This document shows, in pieces, positions 31,657 to 40,505 of a stretch of DNA of 64,000 bases (the first letter of the stretch is position 1; each line of letters opens with the position of its first letter). The DNA comes from CAZMPJ01 sp964568455. Its GTDB lineage: Bacteria; Margulisbacteria; WOR-1; O2-12-FULL-45-9. A program made the translations under genes and the position numbers. The notes beneath the pieces are model-generated. The model saw only the letters and a program-made list of their open reading frames with translations, made no database searches and was not told the DNA's origin. The DNA is taken from positions 1 to 64,000 of the forward strand of contig CAZMPJ010000004.1 in the NCBI GenBank assembly GCA_964568455.1, written 5' to 3'.

Positions 31657-33003
31657 TTAGTTGCGATCAGACAACATTACATATCCGCCAATTTGCCCCC
31701 CGGTTCTTATAAAATCTACCGACGCTCCACCGCCGGTTGAGATATGGACATTGTCGGACATTGGAGTAGCGCTTGGTCTTAAAGCTTCTTTAAAGGCTTT
31801 CCCCGTATCGCCACCACCAATTACAACACTGGTTCCAGTTATTGCCCATTGATTTAGCTTGCGAGCTAATAGATTTGTTCCAGCATCAAAAGGAATATCT
31901 TCATTTTTCCCTGCTGTTCCGTTCCAAAAAACAGTTTGAGGCTGAGTCATGCCTGCAAAAATTTGAAGCAAGGCTGCTTCCCCTATATCGCGCATAGCCA
32001 AGCCTTTTGGCGGGCGAACACCAGGGGCCAATGTAACTGCCTGCTCATTTTCAAAAACAATTTGAGTAGGAACAATAAGTTGCGGCCTAAAGCTTTTTAA
32101 TAATTTAGCTGCGGCCTTTTTGTCTACAGATAAGGGTTCTTCCCTAGTGCGAGTAATTGGATCTTTGCCTGGACGAAGCCCTGACTCAATTAAAAAAGGA
32201 TAAGTCATGGCACCAGCTATTAAAAGTTTATCTACTTTTTCAAGCAATACTTCAATTAAACCAAGTTTTCCCTCTTTTCCTCCCACTTTTGAACCGCCTA
32301 GTATTGCCAAGAAAGGATGTTCGGGTCTGTCTAATAAGGTTGTTCCTAGCATTTCAATCTCTTTTCTCATGCACTCACCTGCAATCACTAATCCGGTTTT
32401 TGAAGAGCTTAAAGCTTTTACTGAAGCCTGTTCTGCGCGGTGAGCTACGGCAAAACCGTCAAACACTCCAATGTCATGCCTAACTGTAGCTGCGATTTCT
32501 TCGGCATAAGGGGTGTCTTTGGCCTCATCTCTGGCATCCATGCGAGTGTTTTCAAGCAGCAAAACTCCACCGTTGGGAAGAGCAGATACTGCGGCACTTA
32601 CTTTTGGCCCAACAGTTTGATCAACAAAGCGAACTTGTTTGCTGCCAAGAGCAGACAGTCTTTCTGCTACAGGAGCTAAAGTAAAAAGATCGGGTTTCTT
32701 AATTATTTTTTCGTTTCGGCCAGCGTGAGAAAGTAGTATAACCCGGGCACCTCTTTCAGCTAAAAAGGTTATGGTTGGTAAAGCAGCTAATAATCTGTCG
32801 TCGCTTTTAATGCCAGCCAAACCATGATTTTTCCCGTCGAGAACATTAAAGTCACAGCGTACCAGCACAACTTTTCCTCTAAGATTGCCAGCAATATCTT
32901 GTAGGGTCATTTTGTTAAAACGAGGTGAGGTAGGGGTTGATCCTCTTGCCCTTCCACAACGACCAATAGTTACCTTTGGTCCGACACCATTGATTGTGAC
33001 CAT
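31657..33003 (-). CDS. pgk: phosphoglycerate kinase with a basic N-terminal extension
   Basis: PGK makes ATP from 1,3-bisphosphoglycerate. The 448-residue protein shows VVLVRCDFNVLDG, LLSHAGRN, LLLENTRM, ILGGSKVGGKEGKLGLIEVLL, FWNGTAGKNEDIPFDAGTN and the nucleotide loop VIGGGDTGKAF with HISTGGGASVDF. Normal PGKs start at about residue 32 (MTLQDIAGNLRGK); the preceding 31 residues contain six Arg/Lys and no Asp or Glu. GGGAGG seven bases before the upstream ATG supports the longer form. It is an unusual, likely paralogous PGK. Confidence 0.9.
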   Translation of the reverse strand: MVTINGVGPKVTIGRCGRARGSTPTSPRFNKMTLQDIAGNLRGKVVLVRCDFNVLDGKNHGLAGIKSDDRLLAALPTITFLAERGARVILLSHAGRNEKIIKKPDLFTLAPVAERLSALGSKQVRFVDQTVGPKVSAAVSALPNGGVLLLENTRMDARDEAKDTPYAEEIAATVRHDIGVFDGFAVAHRAEQASVKALSSSKTGLVIAGECMRKEIEMLGTTLLDRPEHPFLAILGGSKVGGKEGKLGLIEVLLEKVDKLLIAGAMTYPFLIESGLRPGKDPITRTREEPLSVDKKAAAKLLKSFRPQLIVPTQIVFENEQAVTLAPGVRPPKGLAMRDIGEAALLQIFAGMTQPQTVFWNGTAGKNEDIPFDAGTNLLARKLNQWAITGTSVVIGGGDTGKAFKEALRPSATPMSDNVHISTGGGASVDFIRTGGQIGGYVMLSDRN

Positions 33004-33033
33004 AAGAAAACCTCCCTTAATAAGACTAAGCCT

Positions 33034-33061
33034 TCTTCGGCAGGTTTTTGGGGAAATTTCA
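33034..33061 (-). promoter_or_regulatory. sigma-28-like promoter of the PGK gene (variant -10)
   Basis: Leftward TGAAATTT (33061-33054), 14 bases, CGAAGA (33039-33034), then a leader with GGGAGG. The same CGAAGA variant occurs at 34502 and 41150. Confidence 0.65.
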
Positions 33062-33075
33062 GTTTATTTTGAAAT

Positions 33076-34212
33076 TTAAGAATTTAAAATCGCGGTTGCA
33101 GTGCGGGAAATAACTCCGGGTTCACCCAGCTTGGTTTTTAACACAGAGAAAGCAGCGCGCATGTTTTGCTGGCGCTCGCGGCCGTAGAGAATGGACAGTG
33201 CTTCTTCGGCAATTTGTTTTGGGTTGGCCTTTTCCATGGTTAGCTCGGGGATTTCCATGCGGTCCAGTAACATATTAGGCATGCTAAAGTATTTTAGCTT
33301 TTTATCCAGCTTTAGAAAGTGTTTTCCTACAAAATAGGTGAGGGGAGAAAGCTTATATACCATTATATTAGGTACCCCCAAGATAGAAGCTTCTAAGTTT
33401 ATGGTTCCAGAAGCGCACAGAGCTAAATCCGCAGCATTTAAAATGTCATAAGTATGACCAACAATTGCCAAAGGTCTAAAATCATCACTGATCATATTAA
33501 AAATACCTTGGATCATATTAGTGGAGGCAGCGGGGATGATAAATTTTGCTTTGGGGATCTGTTTGTGAATTATTTCACAAGCAGAAAGCATAACAGGAAG
33601 CAGGCTTTTTATTTCTTGCCTTCTGCTTCCAGGACAAATCGCAATTACCGGCGTGTCTTTTTCTGCACCAACCAGTTTTTCTTTTGTTTCTTCTTTGCTT
33701 AGGCTGGGTTTTACAATATCAATTAAAGGATGGCCAAAATAAACTGAATTGCCACCGGCTTTTTGGTAAACCCCATGCTCTTTTTCAAAAATGGAAATAA
33801 TTTGATCAATAGCTTTGATAACTTTTTTAACCCCTTTTTCAGTGCCCCACAGCCATTCTTGAGGTGCAATATAATAAACAGTTTTAATTCCCAGCTTTTT
33901 AGCGGCTTTAGCCAAGGGCATATTAATGCCCTGGGAATCAACTAGAATAAGCAGATCGGGTTTTTCCTTTTTCAATAAGGCCACTAGTTTCCTATATATA
34001 ATGTATATAGGGATAACGTTGGGCAAGGCTTCAAAAATACCAATGCTACCGCGTTTGGTTAAATCAAATTTAACATCTACTCCTTCGGCTAATAGTTTTT
34101 CCGAACCCATACCAAAGAAATAGATGCTGGGATCTAGTTTCTTGAGGGCTTGAACTAAATAAGTCCCGTGTATATCGCCGGACACTTCGCCGGCAGAGAT
34201 CATGATTTTCAT
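33076..34212 (-). CDS. lpxB: lipid-A-disaccharide synthase
   Basis: LpxB joins UDP-diacylglucosamine and lipid X to form the lipid A disaccharide at the inner membrane. The 378-residue protein starts KIMISAGEVSGDIHGTYLV (family signature) and contains YFGMGSEKLLAEGVD, VDSQGINMPLAK, YIAPQEWLWG, the nucleotide-sugar region FGHPLIDI, ICPGSRRQEI and CASGTINLEASILGVPNIM. A TATAAT box 15 bases before the ATG suggests leaderless initiation. The gene is separate from lpxC/lpxA and lacks the regulon promoter. Confidence 0.95.
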   Translation of the reverse strand: MKIMISAGEVSGDIHGTYLVQALKKLDPSIYFFGMGSEKLLAEGVDVKFDLTKRGSIGIFEALPNVIPIYIIYRKLVALLKKEKPDLLILVDSQGINMPLAKAAKKLGIKTVYYIAPQEWLWGTEKGVKKVIKAIDQIISIFEKEHGVYQKAGGNSVYFGHPLIDIVKPSLSKEETKEKLVGAEKDTPVIAICPGSRRQEIKSLLPVMLSACEIIHKQIPKAKFIIPAASTNMIQGIFNMISDDFRPLAIVGHTYDILNAADLALCASGTINLEASILGVPNIMVYKLSPLTYFVGKHFLKLDKKLKYFSMPNMLLDRMEIPELTMEKANPKQIAEEALSILYGRERQQNMRAAFSVLKTKLGEPGVISRTATAILNS

Positions 34213-34249
34213 TGCGGGTTAATTATAGCATAATGAGAAGAAGAGAGAA

Positions 34250-34450
34250 AAAGCAAATACTCGAAATCTCAAAATTCTCACAAAATTAATGGTCTCGAAA
34301 ATACGAAGGAACCATCCGAAAATTCAAAAACCCGAATCATCCCTAACACTATTAATAATTTTCGGGAAGATTTGAGTTTTTGGGGGTTTTGAGAAATCTC
34401 CTTCGGATGTTTGGGACTATTGCTTTCGTGAGCATTTCGGGATTTCCACA
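34250..34450. repeat. A+T-rich inverted mini-repeat array
   Basis: The gap between lpxB and the 34517 gene is filled with short related words (TCTCAAAA, CCGAAAA, CGAAGGA on the left; TTTTCGGG, TTTTGAGAA, CCTTCGGAT on the right) arranged as two imperfect inverted arms around about 34345. It looks like a second family of hairpin-forming repeats, different in word from the ATCAG arrays. No open frame of note lies in it. Confidence 0.5.
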
Positions 34451-34479
34451 TCCTATACCCCATCTTTCAGCAGAAATAT

Positions 34480-34507
34480 TGAAATTTTCTAGTAAAGCTG
34501 ACGAAGA
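34480..34507 (+). promoter_or_regulatory. sigma-28-like promoter of the 34517 gene (variant -10)
   Basis: TGAAATTT (34480-34487), 14 bases, CGAAGA (34502-34507). The ATG at 34517 is 15 bases from the C; the ATG at 34508 touches the -10 and would not be transcribed. Confidence 0.65.
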
Positions 34508-34516
34508 ATGATTGAG

Positions 34517-35041
34517 ATGAAAATTGGAAAAAGAATTGCAACAAGAATAGTAACTGGTTGGAGCAACCATTTGTTTTGTTCCCAACTTAGAAGTGTTGCA
34601 ACCAGAAAAGGTTTTTTGTCTTTAGCCGCAAAAATGCGTAGAGTAGAGAGGGATGCTGCCGCGTCTAGAAAACTGGCGCAAGGCTTAGAACTGTTGGCAT
34701 CTTATGAGGGCCCGGCTAAGTGGCGCCCGCTTCAAGTTGTCCTAGGAAGAGAAGACTTGTCCAATCCTATTGCGGTTGTTTGGGGCAATGTTTTTAGCCT
34801 TGAAATGACAGAACTTGTTGAAACCTTAGAAATATCAAACATTGTTGCTGATGTTAAACAAGCAAAACAAGACTTGCTAAGCTTAGTTAGAGGGCATTAT
34901 GTAGCAGCAGATGACTTTAAAGTTTTGGCCAACAACAAAGAAAGAGCCTTAATGCTTGCTTTGGAAAAGTCACCCAAAACCCCAGCCCTTGGGTTTGATG
35001 TTAAACCTGTTTTGGCTCAATTGATAGAAAGATTGAGCTAA
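34517..35041 (+). CDS. unknown regulon protein with a basic N-terminus
   Basis: A 174-residue protein; I chose the second ATG because of promoter spacing. The first 40 residues are basic and hydrophobic without acidic residues (KIGKRIATRIVTGWS, RSVATRKGFLSLAAKMRR), then mixed helical sequence (LARGLELLASYEGP-like, ELVETLEISNIVADVKQAK). No family is recognised. It converges on the fabZ-lpxA gene with a four-base overlap. Confidence 0.65.
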   Translation: MKIGKRIATRIVTGWSNHLFCSQLRSVATRKGFLSLAAKMRRVERDAAASRKLAQGLELLASYEGPAKWRPLQVVLGREDLSNPIAVVWGNVFSLEMTELVETLEISNIVADVKQAKQDLLSLVRGHYVAADDFKVLANNKERALMLALEKSPKTPALGFDVKPVLAQLIERLS

Positions 35042-36318
35042 AGCCCCAGCTCTGGAATCTCCGGCAAGATAAGCTCTTCTGCTTCTTGCTCAATTGCTGT
35101 CTTTTTGTTTATTCCCCGTTTGCTTTCTTGTTCTAAAAAGCTAACTAAATGCTCAATTTCTGGAAGAGGGCGCAAGCGCTTTTTGATTTCTGCCGCAGCT
35201 TTAGCAGTATTATTTTTTGATTCATAAATTAATTTAAAAGCTTTTTTAATTTCAGCAATAGCTCCTGCCCCAAGGCCCCTTCGTTGCAAGCCAATTGAGT
35301 TTATGCCTCTAATTTGAGCAGGGTTTCCTTCGGCAATCATAAAAGGTGGCACATCTTTTAAAACCTTTGACTGTGCGCCGATCATGGTCATTCTGCCAAT
35401 TCTTACAAACTGGTGAATGCCAGCTAGTCCACCAATGACTACATAATCTTCAATTTCTGTATAGCCAGCTAAGCCAACATAACCACCTATGACCACATGA
35501 TTTCCAATTGTGCAGTTATGTGGAACATGGGCGTGGACCATGATAAAGTTGTCGCTTCCAATCACGGTCTTTTTTCCTTCACCAGAGGGAAGGTGGATGG
35601 TTACATATTCACGGATGATATTATTATCGCCAATTATAACCTGACCTTTTTCGCCTTTATATTTTATGTCTTGCGGAGGAGCAGCAATGCTTACCCCTTG
35701 TTCTATTTTGTTATTCTTGCCAATGGTAGTCCAGCGGGCAATTGTACAGTTAGCCGCGATTTTAGTGTTTTCTCCAATAGTTACTTCTGGTCCAATTATG
35801 GTTCCTGGTCCAACTGCGACTCCCTTGCCCAGTTTGGCGCTAGAGTTAACGGTTGCGGATGAATGAATTTTTGCTCCACCACCATCTTTATCAACCAAAG
35901 AAAAAGTAAACTCCCCCTCTACCGCCAGCTTCCCGTCTACCAAAGCTTTTCCTTTCATTTTTCCAAGCGCTCCGCGCACCCAAATTGTTTCTACTTCAAG
36001 ACGTAGTTGGTCCCCAGGTACAACCGGTTTTCTAAAACGTACTTTTTCCATTCCAGCAAAATAAACAATTTTTCCTTCGGTAGCAGGGTCACGTAATGCC
36101 ATTACTGCGCCGGTTTGTGCGATTGCTTCGCAAATTAAGACTCCAGGCATAACTGGATGACCAGGAAAGTGTCCCTGGAAAAAAGGCTCATTCATGCTTA
36201 CATTTTTAATGGCAACCGCGCGTTTACCTTCTTCAAGTTCGAGTATGCGATCAATTAACAGAAAGGGGTAGCGGTGAGGAATGATTTTCATAATTTCTTT
36301 AATATCAAGCTGTGTCAT
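35038..36318 (-). CDS. fabZ-lpxA: FabZ-LpxA fusion: hydroxyacyl-ACP dehydratase and UDP-GlcNAc acyltransferase
   Basis: One 426-residue frame joins two enzymes. Residues 1-150 are FabZ (IMKIIPHRYPFLLIDRI with the active-site His, FQGHFPGHPVMPGVL with the Glu/His region, EAIAQTGAVMAL). Residues 155-410 are LpxA with left-handed helix hexapeptides, APPQDIKYKGE, the catalytic His in HAHVPHNCTIGNH and the C-terminal helices. FabZ consumes and LpxA uses the same 3-hydroxyacyl-ACP pool. The start overlaps the lpxC stop by four bases, so the order is vanW-lpxC-fabZ/lpxA. Confidence 0.95.
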   Translation of the reverse strand: MTQLDIKEIMKIIPHRYPFLLIDRILELEEGKRAVAIKNVSMNEPFFQGHFPGHPVMPGVLICEAIAQTGAVMALRDPATEGKIVYFAGMEKVRFRKPVVPGDQLRLEVETIWVRGALGKMKGKALVDGKLAVEGEFTFSLVDKDGGGAKIHSSATVNSSAKLGKGVAVGPGTIIGPEVTIGENTKIAANCTIARWTTIGKNNKIEQGVSIAAPPQDIKYKGEKGQVIIGDNNIIREYVTIHLPSGEGKKTVIGSDNFIMVHAHVPHNCTIGNHVVIGGYVGLAGYTEIEDYVVIGGLAGIHQFVRIGRMTMIGAQSKVLKDVPPFMIAEGNPAQIRGINSIGLQRRGLGAGAIAEIKKAFKLIYESKNNTAKAAAEIKKRLRPLPEIEHLVSFLEQESKRGINKKTAIEQEAEELILPEIPELGL

Positions 36319-37082
36319 GATGCAAGGATCCTCCTTACTAATTCTATATTATGTTTGTGGCCGGATTTAACCGCTTTTATTCTAGCTTGAATTGGGTGGT
36401 TAAGTAAAGCCAGGTCGCCAATTAAATCCAAAATCTTATGCCTTACCGGTTCGTTGTCAAAACGTGGTTGGTTTAAATAGCCATCTTGGCCAATTCCGAG
36501 CGCATTATTAAGAGAGGCTCCTTGTCCCAGATTTTGTTTTTTCAAATTTTCTATTTCTTTGGCAAAACCAAATGTTCGGGCGGGCGCAACTTCTTTTTTA
36601 AAACGATCTTTTTCCAAAACAAAAACAAATTCCTGTTTGCCAATGACAGGAAAATCAATTAAAAACTCAACTTGTAGTTTATCATAAGGTTCGGCAATAA
36701 TTTTTGCTTCCCCATCACTTATTTCAATACGTTTTTTAAGGGTTATAAATTGTTTACTTGTTGTTTGTTGTTTGTTTTTTATTTTCTCCACAAAGGATAA
36801 AGAGCTGCCGTCCAGTACTGGAATTTCTTCTCCTGCAATTTGAATACCAACATTATCAATACCTAAAGCGTAAATGGCGGCTAATAAATGCTCGGTTACA
36901 GTTACACCGCAAACTGTGGTGCCTCGATTAGTACTTGAAACCTGTTCAACGGACAAGGCTTGGCCATTTATTAGTATGCCGCTGTTTTCTGGTAGAGGAA
37001 TAAGCTTAACGGTCGTTTCTTTTCCGCTATGAATGCCAATGCCAGAAAAAGAGATTGGCTTATCTATGGTTTGTTGCTTCAT
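36315..37082 (-). CDS. lpxC: UDP-3-O-acyl-N-acetylglucosamine deacetylase
   Basis: LpxC is the committed zinc enzyme of lipid A synthesis. The 255-residue protein has SFSGIGIHSGKETTVKLIP, the metal-site TVTEHLLAAIYALGIDN, EIPVLDGSS with the catalytic Glu nearby, and VRHKILDLIGDLALL with the remaining zinc ligands. It is at the short end of the family (usually 270-305). It overlaps the VanW gene end and the fusion gene start by four bases each, implying tight coupling. Confidence 0.94.
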   Translation of the reverse strand: MKQQTIDKPISFSGIGIHSGKETTVKLIPLPENSGILINGQALSVEQVSSTNRGTTVCGVTVTEHLLAAIYALGIDNVGIQIAGEEIPVLDGSSLSFVEKIKNKQQTTSKQFITLKKRIEISDGEAKIIAEPYDKLQVEFLIDFPVIGKQEFVFVLEKDRFKKEVAPARTFGFAKEIENLKKQNLGQGASLNNALGIGQDGYLNQPRFDNEPVRHKILDLIGDLALLNHPIQARIKAVKSGHKHNIELVRRILAS

Positions 37083-38416
37083 CGAGGCTCTGGTCCTCTA
37101 ATGGGGACATTATCTTTTTCCCCGTATAATTTATAAAAACTGCTTACAGTTTCTTCTTTTAATACAGTTCCTTTTTCATCATAAACCTTGATATTAACCA
37201 GAGTTTTAAATGGGATATCACGATCGATTACATATTTTAACGAAGCAGGTTGATAGCCCGAGTCAGTTAAACCAAAAACACTAGGGTTTGAAACTTCAAC
37301 TTTCTTTTTGATGGGAGTGCCGTATAGCCGAAAAGAAAGCCTGCGGTTGGTAGCGATTGATTTAATTAAGATCGGGTAATTGGTGTCGTTTCTAAATTTA
37401 AAATCAATTTGCCCAGGATAAACCCCAGCGTCCATGCCCAAAGGATAAATGTTAAAGTAAAAAGAATGATTTCGGCGTTGTAATACTTTTAAATCTGCCC
37501 GAACAACCGAGTTGTATAATGTAGTGGCGATTTGGCAGGATCCTCCGCCAAGCAGAGGAACCAATTCCCCTTTAAGTATTACGTAAGCAGGCTTGTAGCC
37601 TCTCTCCTTGCTAACATCACCCAGTGTTTCTACTACAGAAAAAGTGTCACCCGGCATAAGCAGGGTGCCATCAATCCAGGAAGCAACTAATTTTATGTTA
37701 TGGATACGATTGGGAGAATCGTGTTTGCCGTAATAGGTTGTGTAAGCAGATAGGCGGTGAACTGGCGGATGTTCGCGCAATTCTTTTTCGGTTACCAGTG
37801 GGAGTTCATATTCAATTTTTAAAGGAATAGTGTTCTTGCCTCGATACAAATAAGTTTTAAACTGATCAATGCTTTTTTTAATATTTATTTCCCGGCCTAA
37901 GTCTTCTGGTTCAATGTTGTAGCCGCCAGTTTCTTCGTAAAAAATAATGGATGCATCTTTTGGCGAAGAGCGCACTTCGTCGGCCACTGTTTCCAGCATA
38001 GCGCGCAAGGAATCCTCGTCTACTCCTAAAAGCAGGGGCGCATAAACCACACCTTTTACCAGGCGGTCTTTAAGTTCGACAGTGTAATTATCTTTGTGAG
38101 TTAATTGAAAAGCGTTTTTAACCGTGTCCTTATAACTTATAAAGACACCCAGGTTTTCCGGAGCAAAAGAAAAGCGTTGATTGTCAGATTCTAAAGTAAT
38201 TAAATTAGTAAAAACCGCTGATACAGGAAAACTTTTTAGCTTTGAGACTGCTTCGTTTTGTTTTAAATTACTTACTTCTATTCTGCCAATATAAGTTTGC
38301 GGAGGAAAGGCATCGCGATATCTGGCAAAATCATAAGCCAAAAAAGATCCGGCAATAACTACCGAAGTCATGGCCATTACCCCAGTTATTTTTACTAAAT
38401 AGTGAATAAATTTCAT
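37079..38416 (-). CDS. VanW/YoaR-family cell-surface protein
   Basis: The 445-residue form starts at ATG 38416, followed at once by a membrane anchor (VKITGVMAMTSVVIAGSFLAY); an in-frame upstream ATG at 38488 would run through the tuf terminator. A peptidoglycan-binding-4-like region follows, then the VanW domain from about 220: YYGKHDSPNRIHNIKLVAS, MPGDTFSVVETLGD, GGGSCQIATTLYNSVVRA, YPLGMDAGVYPG and a C-terminal G5-like beta segment. VanW function is unclear; a peptidoglycan role is usual. It overlaps lpxC. Confidence 0.85.
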   Translation of the reverse strand: MKFIHYLVKITGVMAMTSVVIAGSFLAYDFARYRDAFPPQTYIGRIEVSNLKQNEAVSKLKSFPVSAVFTNLITLESDNQRFSFAPENLGVFISYKDTVKNAFQLTHKDNYTVELKDRLVKGVVYAPLLLGVDEDSLRAMLETVADEVRSSPKDASIIFYEETGGYNIEPEDLGREINIKKSIDQFKTYLYRGKNTIPLKIEYELPLVTEKELREHPPVHRLSAYTTYYGKHDSPNRIHNIKLVASWIDGTLLMPGDTFSVVETLGDVSKERGYKPAYVILKGELVPLLGGGSCQIATTLYNSVVRADLKVLQRRNHSFYFNIYPLGMDAGVYPGQIDFKFRNDTNYPILIKSIATNRRLSFRLYGTPIKKKVEVSNPSVFGLTDSGYQPASLKYVIDRDIPFKTLVNIKVYDEKGTVLKEETVSSFYKLYGEKDNVPIRGPEPR

Positions 38417-38422
38417 AGTATA

Positions 38423-38456
38423 AAAGAAAAAGCCCCGAGAGTTCGGAGCTTTTTCA
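38423..38456 (-). terminator. rho-independent terminator after tuf
   Basis: Leftward AAAAAGCTCCGA, loop ACTC, TCGGGGCTTTTTC then TTTT: a stem of twelve pairs with one G-T wobble and a T-run, just after the tuf stop. Confidence 0.85.
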
Positions 38457-38480
38457 TTAAAAGGTTCTATGTCAGAAAAA

Positions 38481-39668
38481 TTATTCAATGATTTTCGATA
38501 CTGCGCCTGCGCCTACGGTTCTGCCTCCTTCTCGAATAGCAAAACGAAGACCTTCTTCTACTGCAACATCATTGATCAGCTCCACTGTCATGACAATGTT
38601 GTCACCTGGCATAACCATTTCAACCTTGTCTGGTAATTTGATTTGGCCGGTCATGTCGGTGGTGCGAATAAAGAATTGAGGCTTGTATCCGTTGAAGAAA
38701 GGAGTATGTCTTCCGCCTTCTTCTTTCTTAAGTACGTAAACCTGAGCTTCAAACTTCTTGTGAGGTTTAATGCTGCCAGTTTTAGCTAAAACCATTCCGC
38801 GGGAGATATCTTCTTTTTCTACTCCACGAAGCAGCAAGCCAACGTTATCGCCAGCCAGTCCTTCGTCTAATGTTTTTCTAAACATTTCAACGCCGGTAAC
38901 TGTGGCTTTTTTGTGAGAACCTAGACCAATAATTTCGATTTCTTCGCCAGTCTTAACTTTTCCTCTTTCAATTCTTCCTGTGCCAACTGTTCCGCGGCCA
39001 GTGATGGTGAATACGTCTTCAACTGGCATTAAGAATGGTTTATCCAAAGGTCTTTTTGGCTCAGGAATAGAGTTGTCTAAGGCGTCTAACAGTTCTTGAA
39101 TAGGTTTTCCAGCATCACCAGCAGGATCTTCCATGGCTTTTAAGGCAGAACCCTTGATAATTGGGATATCATCGCCTGGGAATTCGTATTTCTTTAAAAG
39201 GTCTCTGGTCTCTACTTCAACTAAGTCAATTAATTCTTTATCGTCAACCATGTCACATTTGTTTAAGAAAACTACCATGGCAGGTACGTTTACCTGTTTT
39301 GCTAATAAGATGTGTTCTCTGGTTTGAGGCATAGGACCGTCAGCGGCAGATACTACCAAGATGGCGCCGTCCATCTGCGCTGCGCCGATAACCATGTTTT
39401 TTACATAGTCAGCGTGGCCAGGGCAGTCGATGTGGGCATAGTGTCTTTTTTCGGTTTCATATTCCACGTGAGCAATTGCGATAGTAATACCGCGGGCTTT
39501 TTCTTCGGGAGCAGCATCGATTTCATCAAAAGCTTTTGCTTTGGCAAAACCCTTTGCCTCTAAATATTTTGTGATTGCCGAAGTTAATGTGGTCTTTCCG
39601 TGGTCAACGTGTCCAATGGTTCCTACGTTCAAGTGGGGCTTGTTTCTATTAAACTTTTCTCTTGCCAT
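38481..39668 (-). CDS. tuf: translation elongation factor Tu
   Basis: EF-Tu delivers aminoacyl-tRNA to the ribosome. The 395-residue protein starts with the family N-terminus KFNRNKPHLNVGTIGHVDHGKTTL, has the G2 RGITI, G3 DCPGHADYVKNM, G4 NKCD and the C-terminal ALREGGRTVGAGAVSKIIE pattern (here FAIREGGRT). AGGAGG lies upstream of the ATG. tRNA-Thr is encoded just upstream on the same strand, a common arrangement; a terminator follows. Confidence 0.98.
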   Translation of the reverse strand: MAREKFNRNKPHLNVGTIGHVDHGKTTLTSAITKYLEAKGFAKAKAFDEIDAAPEEKARGITIAIAHVEYETEKRHYAHIDCPGHADYVKNMVIGAAQMDGAILVVSAADGPMPQTREHILLAKQVNVPAMVVFLNKCDMVDDKELIDLVEVETRDLLKKYEFPGDDIPIIKGSALKAMEDPAGDAGKPIQELLDALDNSIPEPKRPLDKPFLMPVEDVFTITGRGTVGTGRIERGKVKTGEEIEIIGLGSHKKATVTGVEMFRKTLDEGLAGDNVGLLLRGVEKEDISRGMVLAKTGSIKPHKKFEAQVYVLKKEEGGRHTPFFNGYKPQFFIRTTDMTGQIKLPDKVEMVMPGDNIVMTVELINDVAVEEGLRFAIREGGRTVGAGAVSKIIE

Positions 39669-39756
39669 AAATCGTCCTCCTATGTATTTATTTTCGTTTC
39701 GACTGCTTATTCAAACAGAGGCAATATTATACAATATATAAACTGTTAAAGTCAAC

Positions 39757-39828
39757 AGCCCGCGATGGGAGTTGAACCCATGGCCTTTTGCTTACCATGC
39801 AAATGCTCTACCTCTGAGCTACACGGGC
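39757..39828 (-). tRNA. tRNA-Thr (anticodon GGT)
   Basis: The leftward sequence folds as a cloverleaf: acceptor GCCCGTG/CGCGGGC, D arm GCTC-AGAGGTAGA-GC, anticodon arm TTTGC-ATGGTAA-GCAAA with anticodon GGT, T arm ATGGG-TTCAACT-CCCAT. CCA is not encoded. It lies about 90 bases upstream of tuf. The 5' end overlaps the stop codon of the neighbouring HTH gene. Confidence 0.9.
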
Positions 39829-40433
39829 ACAATGCAATCAATTAAGGTTTGGTGGCACCACTCAAGAATAATCTTCTTTAACTTAGAATTATTAACAACG
39901 ATAGTTAGTGTACCATACTTGCTTTTGTTTTTGTAGGTTCCACCCTTGCTTTTTCTAATAGAAACATATTTAATCTGTTTTTTTGGAAGGCCAAGCTTTT
40001 TTGACCAATAATTTATGGCTTTATTTGTGGGAATATCATCAAAAATATTAAGCTCTGCGGTAATTTTGTTTTCATTAACATTACAAACCCTTTTTAAAAA
40101 AATTAAAAAAGTATTTAATATATCGGGATTAGTGTTTCCCAGAGCGACCTTGTGTTTCCCCTTTTTTGTTCCCTCACCTAGATATAGCCCAATAGAAACA
40201 AAAAACAACTCCAAATCCTTATGATTTTCTATTTGCTCAATGATATTAAATGGGTTGCCTTCGGGGTTTCTTTTGCAATATGTTGCTTCGCTCCAAGATC
40301 TGGCCCTGATTTTGCCCTTTCTCATCCAGTAGCGAACTTTGTTTTCTTTGATGCCGAGAACATCAGCAACTTTTTTAGCTGATTTGCCTTGTTGATACAA
40401 ATCTTTGATTTGCTTAATAAGAGGATTGTTCAT
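39819..40433 (-). CDS. HTH plus LAGLIDADG-like protein abutting tRNA-Thr
   Basis: The ATG at 40433 has GGGAGG upstream. The 204-residue protein begins with a resolvase-type helix-turn-helix (IKDLYQQGKSAKKVADVLGIKENKVRYWMRKGK, 7-40) and continues with a segment typical of LAGLIDADG-like endonuclease folds: FFVSIGLYLGEGTKKGKHKVALGNTNPDILNTFLIFLKRV, then NYWSKKLGLPKKQIKYVSI. Its TAG stop lies inside the 5' end of tRNA-Thr. It may be a solitary homing-type or regulatory gene that settled next to a tRNA. No repeats or attachment sites are seen. Confidence 0.7.
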   Translation of the reverse strand: MNNPLIKQIKDLYQQGKSAKKVADVLGIKENKVRYWMRKGKIRARSWSEATYCKRNPEGNPFNIIEQIENHKDLELFFVSIGLYLGEGTKKGKHKVALGNTNPDILNTFLIFLKRVCNVNENKITAELNIFDDIPTNKAINYWSKKLGLPKKQIKYVSIRKSKGGTYKNKSKYGTLTIVVNNSKLKKIILEWCHQTLIDCIVPV

Positions 40434-40505
40434 AACCGCCGCCTCCCTTTCTATCCCCAAAATTTATTAACTATATTATACCAAACAAGTGAAATTTGAG
40501 CAAAA

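Noticed and set aside
38417..38422. TATACT as promoter of the VanW gene
   Set aside because: It touches the ATG, so transcription would start inside the gene; read-through from tuf or another start is more likely.
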